NCBI GenBank assembly: GCA_964432465.1
Contig: CAYSNI010000043.1
Span: forward strand, 1 to 7,496
DNA: 7,496 nt
Direction of reading: 5' to 3'
Source of the DNA: JAHFLQ01 sp964432465
Lineage (GTDB): Bacteria; Patescibacteriota; Minisyncoccia; UBA6257; WO2-44-18
A model generated the notes under the pieces. The model was given only the letters and a program-made list of their open reading frames with translations. It had not been told where the DNA came from and ran no database searches. Both the position numbers and the translations under genes were made by a program. Positions 1 to 5,112 of this stretch are shown here, piece after piece (positions within the stretch are counted from its first letter, which is position 1; the number at the start of each line of letters is the position of its first letter).

Positions 1-1254
1 CTCCTCCCGACTGAAATAAGATATAAAAATATTATTCCACATCGCCTCCTGATGATGATACAGATATTTCATTAGTTCTTTTTGCTTAACCAACTCCATT
101 ACTGTATCCACTAGGTTAAAACTAACTAAAATCTCCACTCCGGCTTCCGTCTTAAAAAATTCGCCGACCGAACCAAGCCCGAACCAAAAACCTAAGTTGT
201 TTTTAAAACCAGGCAATTTAGTATTAATCCCCTGAATTTCCTCCTCGGCTTTCTGCCAATGGATTGCCTCCGGATTCACGTGCGGATAGAAAAGACGCCA
301 ATCATTATCATCATCTTTCGCGAGGTATCTCTGCACAATCAATAATTTAGCTTTTTCACCTCCGTCCGCGGGACGCTCGGAAAGCACATCACCGCGAAGT
401 AGCGAGATAAGCTTATTGGCAAAGCCATCCTCCTTCGCGAGCGAACGGAAAATATCCGAATAGTATTCAACTTCGTTGGAATAGTGGAGTAGCAAAGAAA
501 TTAATCTGAGTGTTTCGCCGGAAATTTTAAGGAAAATAGGAATCACGAAAATCACGCCCAGCTCTTTGAGATGGCTGACATTGTGATATTTCTTCGCCAC
601 AAACTTCTCCGCCGCCTTCGCCCATTTCGGATTAAGCGCACGCACCTGCACGTCGCGCTCCTCAAAATCATCCGAGGTAAGCTTTTCGTACTGCTTAAAG
701 AAGGTGCCGTTCAGCCACTCCATTTCTTCTAAGAAACGGAGCGCGCTAAATACTTCAAGCAGATCCTCCTTCATCAGCATTTCCTCAACGGAGGAGTATT
801 CGAGCGCCGCCAGAATCTTTTTGGGGGGTTCCGCCATCAGTAATTCCTTTGCTTTCTCCATCTTCAAAAAATATCCTTTTTTAGCTGGATGCAAATTATG
901 AATGAAATTTACCACCTTAATTGCCATCTCGGAAAAATTAAGCCCCTCAAGGCCGAGTGCGCTAAAAATTGCTACGTCATCCGCTTCTATCTTGCTGATT
1001 AAAGCGTCGTACACTTGTTGAGCGCTGGCACTGCGATTCAAAGAAAGCTCACTTAGTTTCTTATCTACCAGTTTGTCGTTCTCGTCCGCGATTACTGCCA
1101 TAATCCCCGACTTACCGCTTGCTTTATCCATACGAATCTCCAAATCAGAGATAGTATTTTTATCAACGCGGAGAAATTTAGCAATTCTATCTGAATAATG
1201 ATTGGGCATCCCGGTTGCTACAACTTCGACCATGACTTTCCGCCGATTCGACAA
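1..1254 (-). CDS. Uncharacterised protein, 3' end cut by left edge of window
   Basis: The minus-strand frame ending at base 1 is open for 418 codons with no stop, so the gene runs off the left edge. I do not recognise the family. The product looks soluble and mostly helical, rich in Glu, Lys and Leu, with no signal peptide and no convincing membrane segment; the most hydrophobic part is near GVIFVIPIFLKISG (about residues 229-242). The N-terminal part (PNHYSDRIAKFLRVD) has a short helical look, and the last visible part contains FWFGLGSVGEFF. I chose TTG at 1254 because GGAGGT lies 9 bases upstream; the alternative is ATG at 1233, which would read MVEVVATGMPNH. An in-frame TAA at 1290-1288 limits the start. 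It has its own promoter and sits downstream of the PfkB kinase gene. Coding status is strong from length; function is unknown. Confidence 0.85.
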   Translation of the reverse strand, partial: MSNRRKVMVEVVATGMPNHYSDRIAKFLRVDKNTISDLEIRMDKASGKSGIMAVIADENDKLVDKKLSELSLNRSASAQQVYDALISKIEADDVAIFSALGLEGLNFSEMAIKVVNFIHNLHPAKKGYFLKMEKAKELLMAEPPKKILAALEYSSVEEMLMKEDLLEVFSALRFLEEMEWLNGTFFKQYEKLTSDDFEERDVQVRALNPKWAKAAEKFVAKKYHNVSHLKELGVIFVIPIFLKISGETLRLISLLLHYSNEVEYYSDIFRSLAKEDGFANKLISLLRGDVLSERPADGGEKAKLLIVQRYLAKDDDNDWRLFYPHVNPEAIHWQKAEEEIQGINTKLPGFKNNLGFWFGLGSVGEFFKTEAGVEILVSFNLVDTVMELVKQKELMKYLYHHQEAMWNNIFISYFSREE

Positions 1255-1269
1255 TCGGATATTACCTCC
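1242..1269 (-). promoter_or_regulatory. Shine-Dalgarno plus hairpin at the start of the left-edge gene
   Basis: On the minus strand GGAGGT (1269-1264) is followed by a perfect 6-bp hairpin, CCGATT-GTCG-AATCGG (1257-1242). The candidate TTG start (1254-1252) lies inside the stem and the candidate ATG (1233) lies 8 bases beyond it. The Shine-Dalgarno is well spaced for TTG (9 bases). It is too far from ATG (30 bases) unless the hairpin folds and shortens the distance. The stem is seen directly; any role in start choice is inference. Confidence 0.5.
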
Positions 1270-1302
1270 AGGCTTTTTAGAAAAATGTTAATCATTGCAC
1301 TT

Positions 1303-1311
1303 ACTATAGCA
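1303..1311 (-). promoter_or_regulatory. Extended -10 promoter for the left-edge gene
   Basis: The minus strand reads TGcTATAGT (1311-1303), an extended -10 element with a good TATAGT hexamer. No clear -35 is seen about 17 bases upstream (the region reads AACTTC), as is common with TGn-type promoters. A start of transcription near 1296 would give a leader of about 40 bases carrying the GGAGGT site. Confidence 0.45.
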
Positions 1312-1350
1312 TGCGCAGCGCAGTCGAAGTTGTAGCACCGGGCATGTGGG

Positions 1351-1385
1351 TAGTAGTTAGTAAATAGTGATTAGTGGATAGTAAG
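1351..1385. repeat. Degenerate 7-base tandem array (TAGTNNN x5)
   Basis: Five consecutive heptads each begin with TAGT: TAGTAGT, TAGTAAA, TAGTGAT, TAGTGGA, TAGTAAG. On the minus strand this is ACTANNN repeated. It fills most of the gap between the kinase stop codon and the next promoter. The same 7-base spacing of ACT occurs inside rpe at 5568-5602. Confidence 0.6.
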
Positions 1386-1388
1386 ATT

Positions 1389-2396
1389 TTACAGCGAGCG
1401 GACAGAAATATCAAAATTTTTCCAGCGCGGATCGGATTCAAACTCTGCTTTCGTTAATAAACCCTCGGTCGCTCCAAGGACTTCCAGATTGGCAGTCGCC
1501 GTCGCGCTCGCGAATGTAATCGCTTTTTTAAGCGTCTCCGGATTCTTATAGTCCTCCCCGGCCGCAATCAAAACGGCTGCAAATCCGCTACCGAAAGCGT
1601 CACCACATCCGGTGCGATCTACCGCAATCTTCTCCGGAAAAATACCGGCACTATATATATTCTTGCCATCAGAAACCTTCACCCCTTTCGGCCCGTCGGT
1701 CACCGCCACAATCCCCGGCGTCAGCTCGTCCAATTTCTTAAACACTTCCTGCTCTTTTTCGAACGGGATACCCACGAGATCCGCCGCCTCTCCCGTATTT
1801 AATACTAAAAATGAAAGATGCTTAAGACCAGCAAGTATCTCATCGCGCTTATGCTTGATATGATGGCCGCTCGGATTAAAGGCTACTTTAACGCCTTGCT
1901 TGGCGGCAATTTCTAGCAACGGCAGGAACATCGCGTCAGATTCGCCCGCAAGAGACACGTACCACCACTCGGCCTTCAGTTTTCCGGCCTCCACGTCTTT
2001 CATAGTAAATGTATCCGAGGCGCCGTGATACCCGAGAATTGTCCGTTCGCTGTCGCCAAGAAGCAGGGCTGAATAAGCGGTCGGCTTTTCTTTAGTTTTA
2101 ATTATAAGCTTGGTACTTACACCATCCTTTTCTAACTGTCCTATAAACTCCCGTCCGGCGGCATCGTCGCCGATCTTAGAGAAGCAGGCGGTTTTAAAAC
2201 CGTAGCGGGCAAAGGTGACGCTAGCATTTGCGGCATTGCCTCCCACAGTAGAATGAATCATATCCAGCTCAAGCTTTTCACCGAACGGCAAAACAATCGC
2301 CTTCCCCGAAGGCGCTTCTTTCCAGTCAATCAATTTATATTTCGCTTTAAGATAATTATCTCTTGTGGCTGAGCCGATTGTAATGACGTCAAACAT
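1389..2396 (-). CDS. PfkB/ribokinase-family carbohydrate or nucleoside kinase
   Basis: This 335-residue cytoplasmic enzyme should move the gamma-phosphate of ATP to a hydroxyl of a sugar or nucleoside. Family signatures are all in place: the N-terminal GGNAANASVTFARYG substrate-side glycine motif (residues 52-66), the NxxE motif (N200-E203, in LNTGEAADL), TDGPKG (233-238), and the C-terminal PfkB signature DRTGCGDAFGSGF (260-272) with the anion-hole glycines and the catalytic base D266. Length is normal for the family. The substrate cannot be read from sequence. The pentose phosphate neighbours make ribose, another pentose or a nucleoside plausible, so I give no symbol. ATG at 2396 lacks a Shine-Dalgarno but lies 7 bases after a -10 hexamer, consistent with leaderless translation. 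It is separated from the upstream gene by a terminator. No terminator is seen after it. Confidence 0.93.
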   Translation of the reverse strand: MFDVITIGSATRDNYLKAKYKLIDWKEAPSGKAIVLPFGEKLELDMIHSTVGGNAANASVTFARYGFKTACFSKIGDDAAGREFIGQLEKDGVSTKLIIKTKEKPTAYSALLLGDSERTILGYHGASDTFTMKDVEAGKLKAEWWYVSLAGESDAMFLPLLEIAAKQGVKVAFNPSGHHIKHKRDEILAGLKHLSFLVLNTGEAADLVGIPFEKEQEVFKKLDELTPGIVAVTDGPKGVKVSDGKNIYSAGIFPEKIAVDRTGCGDAFGSGFAAVLIAAGEDYKNPETLKKAITFASATATANLEVLGATEGLLTKAEFESDPRWKNFDISVRSL

Positions 2397-2402
2397 AAGG
2401 TT

Positions 2403-2414
2403 ATTTTATCACAA
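2403..2414 (-). promoter_or_regulatory. Leaderless-type promoter of the PfkB kinase gene
   Basis: The minus strand reads TTGTGATAAAAT (2414-2403), an extended -10 (TGa TAAAAT). Six bases then separate it from the ATG at 2396, so transcription would start at or next to the A of ATG. No Shine-Dalgarno is present. Eleven of twelve bases match the promoter in front of rpe (5773-5762). Confidence 0.55.
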
Positions 2415-2419
2415 TTACT

Positions 2420-2439
2420 CCCCGAGCGCAGTCGAGGGG
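2420..2439. repeat. GTCGA palindromic repeat, intergenic copy
   Basis: The plus strand reads CCCCGAGCGCAGTCGAGGGG. The CCCC/GGGG arms pair, followed by a tandem G-A/A-G mismatch and a G-C pair around a six-base loop. It lies in the 76-base gap between the terminator of the membrane-anchored protein and the kinase promoter, covering where a -35 would be. It belongs to the same family as the copies at 3314, 5038, 5076 and 7436. Confidence 0.65.
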
Positions 2440-2456
2440 CTATTATCATTCGCTCA

Positions 2457-2486
2457 AAATAAAAAACACCCGTCATTTGACGGGTG
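2457..2486 (-). terminator. Intrinsic terminator after the membrane-anchored protein gene
   Basis: On the minus strand CACCCGTCA and TGACGGGTG (2486-2478 and 2475-2467) form a near-perfect 8-9 bp GC-rich stem followed at once by six T and then ATTTT. The TGA stop codon of the upstream gene (2475-2473) is part of the stem. There is no matching T-tract on the plus strand, so it acts on minus-strand transcription. Confidence 0.88.
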
Positions 2487-2871
2487 GCTTTGTTCCTTTG
2501 GGATGCTTACATTCTAAGACTTGGTACCGTAGAAGCTTAGAGTCCGTTATCGGACCCCAATACAGATACACAATCTTAACGCGATCACCTTTATGGATTT
2601 CATTGGTCACCGCACTAACGAGGTTTAAACTACAAAAAAGAACTTCTGACTGAGTGTCGAGGTCCGGGCTATCAAGAGCTTCGGGCCTAACATAAGGATT
2701 GACCCCGATGCTTGATTCTCCGGTCGATTTTTCTATATAAGACCAAGTTACCGTTCCGTACATCACTTTACCGGTAAGCCAGCCCCATTGGCGATTCGAC
2801 GCCCAGATAGTAACGACAATTACTACTACAGCCAGGAGACCACGCCACGGAAATTTCTCTTTCTCTTCCAA
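2473..2871 (-). CDS. Small membrane-anchored protein of unknown function
   Basis: This 132-residue protein has a charged N-terminus (MEEKEKFPWRG), one strong hydrophobic segment (LLAVVVIVVTIWA, about residues 12-24), and a polar, Trp/Tyr-containing C-terminal domain of about 105 residues. By the positive-inside trend the C-domain could be outside the membrane, but the flanking charges do not decide it. I do not recognise the family. The start is TTG at 2871: GAGGTGA sits a few bases upstream, an in-frame TGA lies just before it, and the first in-frame ATG would remove the membrane segment. It appears to be a transcription unit of its own, with a -35/-10 promoter in front and a terminator overlapping its stop. 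Nothing in it points to sugar metabolism despite its neighbours. Confidence 0.8.
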   Translation of the reverse strand: MEEKEKFPWRGLLAVVVIVVTIWASNRQWGWLTGKVMYGTVTWSYIEKSTGESSIGVNPYVRPEALDSPDLDTQSEVLFCSLNLVSAVTNEIHKGDRVKIVYLYWGPITDSKLLRYQVLECKHPKGTKPPVK

Positions 2872-2897
2872 AAATCACCTCAAAAACAACTGCAGAC

Positions 2898-2926
2898 ATG
2901 TTACCAACAAAATAACTAACGGTCAA
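2898..2926 (-). promoter_or_regulatory. Sigma-70-type promoter of the membrane-anchored protein gene
   Basis: The minus strand has TTGACC (2926-2921), a 17-base spacer ending in TGg, and TAACAT (2903-2898). This is the only place in the window with both a good -35 and an extended -10. The expected start near 2891 gives a leader of about 20 bases holding the GAGGTGA ribosome site. It begins 4 bases after the transketolase stop codon. Confidence 0.6.
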
Positions 2927-2929
2927 AAA

Positions 2930-3943
2930 TTACTTTCTCCGAATCGCCTTCTTCGCCGCCGCCTTAATATCCTTTACTCCCATGCCGTATTTATTAACTA
3001 AATCCCAAGGATTACCGGATTCGCCAAAAGTATTCTGCATACCGATAAACTCCTGCGGAGCCGGATACGAACGCGAAAGCGCCTCAGCAACCGCGCCGCC
3101 AAGACCGCCGTAAATCTGATGCTCCTCTACCGAGACCACCGCCCCGCACTTCTTCGCGACTTCCGCAATTTTTTTATCATCTAAAGGTTTGATTGTGTGG
3201 ACGTTCAGCACAATTGATCCCACGCCCTCTTCGTCCAGCTCTTTCGCCGCCACCAGCGCGTGATGCATCAGTACTCCAGTCGCGATGATTGCCACTTCCG
3301 GTTTCTTACCTCGTCCTGAGCCAGACGAAGGAGACTGCCAGAATACTTCCGCCTTGCCAGTTGTGAACGGAGTAGATTCGGTGGTAATAGTCGGAGATTT
3401 TTCCCGAGAAAAGCGGATGTAGGTCGGACCCCAGAGTTTACCGGCCGCGAGCGTCGCTTGCTTCGCCTGAATGGCGTCGCACGGAACAAAGACGCGCATA
3501 TTCGGAAGCGCGCGCATAATCGCGATATCCTCCGTCGCTTCGTGCGTCGCTCCGTCCGGCCCGGTCATCAATCCCGCGTGATGTCCGGCAATTTTCACAT
3601 TGGAGTCGTTGTAGCAGATAGTCGTGCGAATCTGCTCCCAGTTCCTGCCCGGAGAAAAAGTAGCGTAGGAAGAAATGAAAGGAATTTTGCCTGAGACGCC
3701 CAGCCCTGCCGCTACTCCGGCAAGATTCTGCTCAGCCACGCCCATCTCCACAAACCGCTCTGGATATTTCTCGGCGAATTTCTGCGCCCTGGTGGATTCC
3801 GTCAGATCGGCTGAAAGTACTACCACATTTGGATCCTCCGCCCCTAAAATCATAAGACCGTCGCCGTATCCGTCGCGAGTGGCTTTCATCTCGACGTCTT
3901 TGTCGAAAACCTTTTCATTTAATTTTACGTCTTTGTTGATCAT
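2930..3943 (-). CDS. tkt: Transketolase, C-terminal subunit (pyrimidine-binding and C-terminal domains)
   Basis: This 337-residue protein is the second half of a split thiamine-diphosphate transketolase and should pair with the product of the gene at 4163-5026. Together they transfer two-carbon ketol units between sugar phosphates in the cytoplasm. VEMGVAEQNLAG (65-76) carries the conserved Glu (E71) that activates the thiamine ring. ISSYATF (90-96) and the HHAGLMTGPDGATHEATEDI stretch (121-140) are typical of the Pyr domain; a TIKPLD motif (250-255) and GGLGGAVAEAL (279-289) mark the C-terminal domain. Residues about 203-212 (QSPSSGSGRG) look like an insertion between FW and the KKPEVAIIATG strand, and the DNA there is a palindromic repeat. 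ATG 3943 lies 2 bases after the stop of the 71-residue gene, with GAGGCGG upstream. It could also be annotated as 1-deoxyxylulose-5-phosphate synthase-like, but the split arrangement fits transketolase. Confidence 0.95.
   Translation of the reverse strand: MINKDVKLNEKVFDKDVEMKATRDGYGDGLMILGAEDPNVVVLSADLTESTRAQKFAEKYPERFVEMGVAEQNLAGVAAGLGVSGKIPFISSYATFSPGRNWEQIRTTICYNDSNVKIAGHHAGLMTGPDGATHEATEDIAIMRALPNMRVFVPCDAIQAKQATLAAGKLWGPTYIRFSREKSPTITTESTPFTTGKAEVFWQSPSSGSGRGKKPEVAIIATGVLMHHALVAAKELDEEGVGSIVLNVHTIKPLDDKKIAEVAKKCGAVVSVEEHQIYGGLGGAVAEALSRSYPAPQEFIGMQNTFGESGNPWDLVNKYGMGVKDIKAAAKKAIRRK
3314..3332 (-). repeat. GTCGA palindromic repeat inside the transketolase C-subunit gene
   Basis: The minus strand reads TCCTTCGTCTGGCTCAGGA. 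Outer arms TCCT/AGGA pair. It is in frame and encodes PSSGSG (residues 205-210) with a flanking Ser. One base departs from the usual TCGAC core (TCGTC). It is surrounded by normal transketolase sequence and does not interrupt the frame. Confidence 0.65.
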
Positions 3944-3945
3944 AT

Positions 3946-4161
3946 TTATTGTTCCGCCTCAAAAAACTGTTTTAAATATTCCTGGATTTCTTCTGGAGTA
4001 AAAGGGTAATTCCCTTTTTTAATATCAGCATCCATCGCAAATTCGTAGACTTCCGCGTCTTCAATACCAAATTGGCTTTTCAGCATTTCTTTTTGCGACT
4101 CCGAAAGATTTTCATATTTCGGCAATTCCGACTCGGGAGATTTTGGTGATTCTACGCTCAT
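3946..4161 (-). CDS. Small acidic protein encoded between the two transketolase subunits
   Basis: This 71-residue protein has 17 acidic residues against 7 lysines and no arginine. A polar N-terminus rich in Ser, Pro and Glu (residues 1-15) is followed by two likely helices, ENLSESQKEMLKSQF (17-31) and FTPEEIQEYLKQFFEAE (54-70), around a GIEDAEVYEFAMDAD linker. There is no membrane segment. I do not recognise it. Its ATG lies 1 base after the transketolase N-subunit stop and its TAA 2 bases before the C-subunit ATG, so all three are almost certainly co-transcribed and translationally coupled. No clear Shine-Dalgarno precedes it. The placement suggests a partner or assembly factor of the split enzyme, which is inference only. 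The good codon structure and tight packing argue against a chance ORF. Confidence 0.82.
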   Translation of the reverse strand: MSVESPKSPESELPKYENLSESQKEMLKSQFGIEDAEVYEFAMDADIKKGNYPFTPEEIQEYLKQFFEAEQ

Positions 4162-4162
4162 A

Positions 4163-5026
4163 TTATTCGTGTTCGCTTTTAATCTGCCCGCCTAGTGTTC
4201 GGAGTTCAGCCAATGCTTTGGCGGCCTCTTCTTTATTCGGCGGCTTGCCATGCCAGTTGAAATCGTTTTCCATAAAGCTCACTCCTTTGCCGGGAATCGT
4301 GTGGGCGATGATTACCGTCGGTTTTTCATAAATCGCCTTCGCTTCACTCACCGCATCCACGAACTGCTCGATATTATGGCCATCCACCTCCAGAACATGC
4401 CAGTTGAATGCGCGATACTTATCCGCGAACGGCTCCAACGGCATAATGTTCTCCGTATTGCCGTCGATCTGAATGTTGTTGCGGTCTACAATCACGGTGA
4501 GATTATTCAAACGGTTTTTACCGGCAAACATAATTGCTTCCCAGATATTTCCGGAATCATGTTCACCGTCTGAAGTGGCGCAATAAATCCGATGCTTCTT
4601 CTTATCCATACGAGCGGCAAGTGCCATACCCACAGCCTGTGAAAGTCCGGACCCAAGCGGACCCGAAGTGGTCTCCACTCCCGGCAAAGCCGAGCGATGC
4701 GGATGCCCTTGAAGTCGGGAGTTTATTTTTCGGAGGGTTTTTAATTCGCTAATCGGGAAATAACCAGCGTGGGCCATCGCGACGTAACGAATCGGGCAAA
4801 TATGACCATTAGAAAGCACTAAGCGATCGCGGTTAGCCCATTCCGGCATTTTCGGATTGTGATTCAGGACGTGGAAATAGAGCGCGGTAAAAATATCCGC
4901 CATCCCGAGCGGGCCAGCGGAATGACCGGAACCCGCCTCTAAAAGAGTTTCGATCACGGTTTCGCGAATCTGGTTCGCTTTTTCTTCCAAAAATTTTAAT
5001 TTCCGTTCGTGTAATGGTTCAAGCAT
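4163..5026 (-). CDS. tkt: Transketolase, N-terminal subunit (thiamine diphosphate phosphate-binding domain)
   Basis: This 287-residue protein is the PP domain half of a split transketolase. Visible family features are GSGHSAGPLGMADI (32-45) with the substrate-contacting His35, DRLVLSNGH (67-75) with His75, the GHPH motif (107-110), TSGPLGSGLSQAVG (120-133), the thiamine diphosphate/Mg motif SDGEHDSGNIWEA (152-164), and DRNNIQIDG (181-189) supplying the metal-binding Asn. Near the C-terminus TIPGKGVSFMEN and WHGKPP are typical of N-terminal transketolase subunits. N plus C subunits total 624 residues, close to a single-chain transketolase. ATG at 5026 follows an A-rich stretch with no clear Shine-Dalgarno. 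It is probably read from the rpe promoter, since the 86-base gap holds two repeats but no terminator. Confidence 0.96.
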   Translation of the reverse strand: MLEPLHERKLKFLEEKANQIRETVIETLLEAGSGHSAGPLGMADIFTALYFHVLNHNPKMPEWANRDRLVLSNGHICPIRYVAMAHAGYFPISELKTLRKINSRLQGHPHRSALPGVETTSGPLGSGLSQAVGMALAARMDKKKHRIYCATSDGEHDSGNIWEAIMFAGKNRLNNLTVIVDRNNIQIDGNTENIMPLEPFADKYRAFNWHVLEVDGHNIEQFVDAVSEAKAIYEKPTVIIAHTIPGKGVSFMENDFNWHGKPPNKEEAAKALAELRTLGGQIKSEHE

Positions 5027-5037
5027 TTTTATTTTAT

Positions 5038-5058
5038 TTCCCGAGCTTGTCGAGGGAA
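5038..5058. repeat. GTCGA palindromic repeat, intergenic copy with TTCCC/GGGAA arms
   Basis: On the plus strand TTCCC (5038-5042) and GGGAA (5054-5058) pair around GAG-CTTGT-CGA. The layout is the same as in the 2420 and 7436 copies, but the arms have different bases that still pair. It lies about 10 bases upstream of the transketolase N-subunit start. Confidence 0.6.
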
Positions 5059-5075
5059 TACATTGCTGTAGCGCT

Positions 5076-5095
5076 TTCCTTCGACAGGCTCAGAA
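5076..5095. repeat. GTCGA palindromic repeat, second intergenic copy, opposite orientation
   Basis: The plus strand reads TTCCTTCGACAGGCTCAGAA. It has the TCGAC-N-GGCTC core in the opposite orientation to the copy at 5038-5058, 17 bases away. Arms TTCC and AGAA pair imperfectly, so it may be decaying. Both copies fall in the short gap between rpe and the transketolase N-subunit gene. Confidence 0.55.
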
Positions 5096-5112
5096 TAAAC
5101 TTAGCTTAGCAA

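Larger units (their letters stand above)
1204..1347. repeat. Inverted duplication of the left-edge gene's 5' end
   Basis: The 15 bases TGCTACAACTTCGAC at 1216-1230 recur exactly in inverted orientation at 1323-1337. The match goes on through CCGGG and ATG on each arm with one base lost and one gained (arms about 1207-1230 and 1323-1346). The inner arm covers the first codons after the ATG at 1233 (VEVVATGM); the outer arm read on the plus strand gives VEVVAPGM within an 18-codon dead-end ORF starting at 1311. The promoter lies between the arms. It may be a fossil of an inverted duplication. Confidence 0.6.

Noticed and set aside
704..901. Plus-strand ORF of 65 codons
   Set aside because: It lies wholly antisense to the 418-codon open frame, has a Ser-rich low-quality translation and no ribosome site.
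1311..1367. Plus-strand 18-codon ORF starting in the inverted repeat
   Set aside because: Too short, no ribosome site, ends in the TAGT array; better explained as a duplicated fragment than as a working peptide gene.
1612..1863. Plus-strand 83-codon ORF opposite the PfkB kinase
   Set aside because: Antisense shadow of a gene carrying both PfkB signatures.
2473..2475. UGA recoding as in Gracilibacteria or Absconditabacteria
   Set aside because: TGA ends the 132-codon gene inside a terminator stem, and the recognised enzymes show no internal TGA, so the standard bacterial code fits.
3268..3489. Minus-strand 73-codon ORF inside the transketolase C-subunit gene
   Set aside because: Out of frame with the true gene, Arg-rich shadow translation, no ribosome site.
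3458..4001. Plus-strand ORFs opposite the transketolase C subunit
   Set aside because: They are antisense shadows of a gene with clear family motifs and resemble nothing themselves.
4250..4752. Plus-strand ORFs opposite the transketolase N subunit
   Set aside because: Antisense to a well-supported gene, with no start signals.
5031..5036. TAAAAT as a promoter -10 for the transketolase N subunit
   Set aside because: Only 4 bases from the ATG, so transcription would start inside or after the start codon; no TGn or -35 support. Read-through from rpe is simpler.
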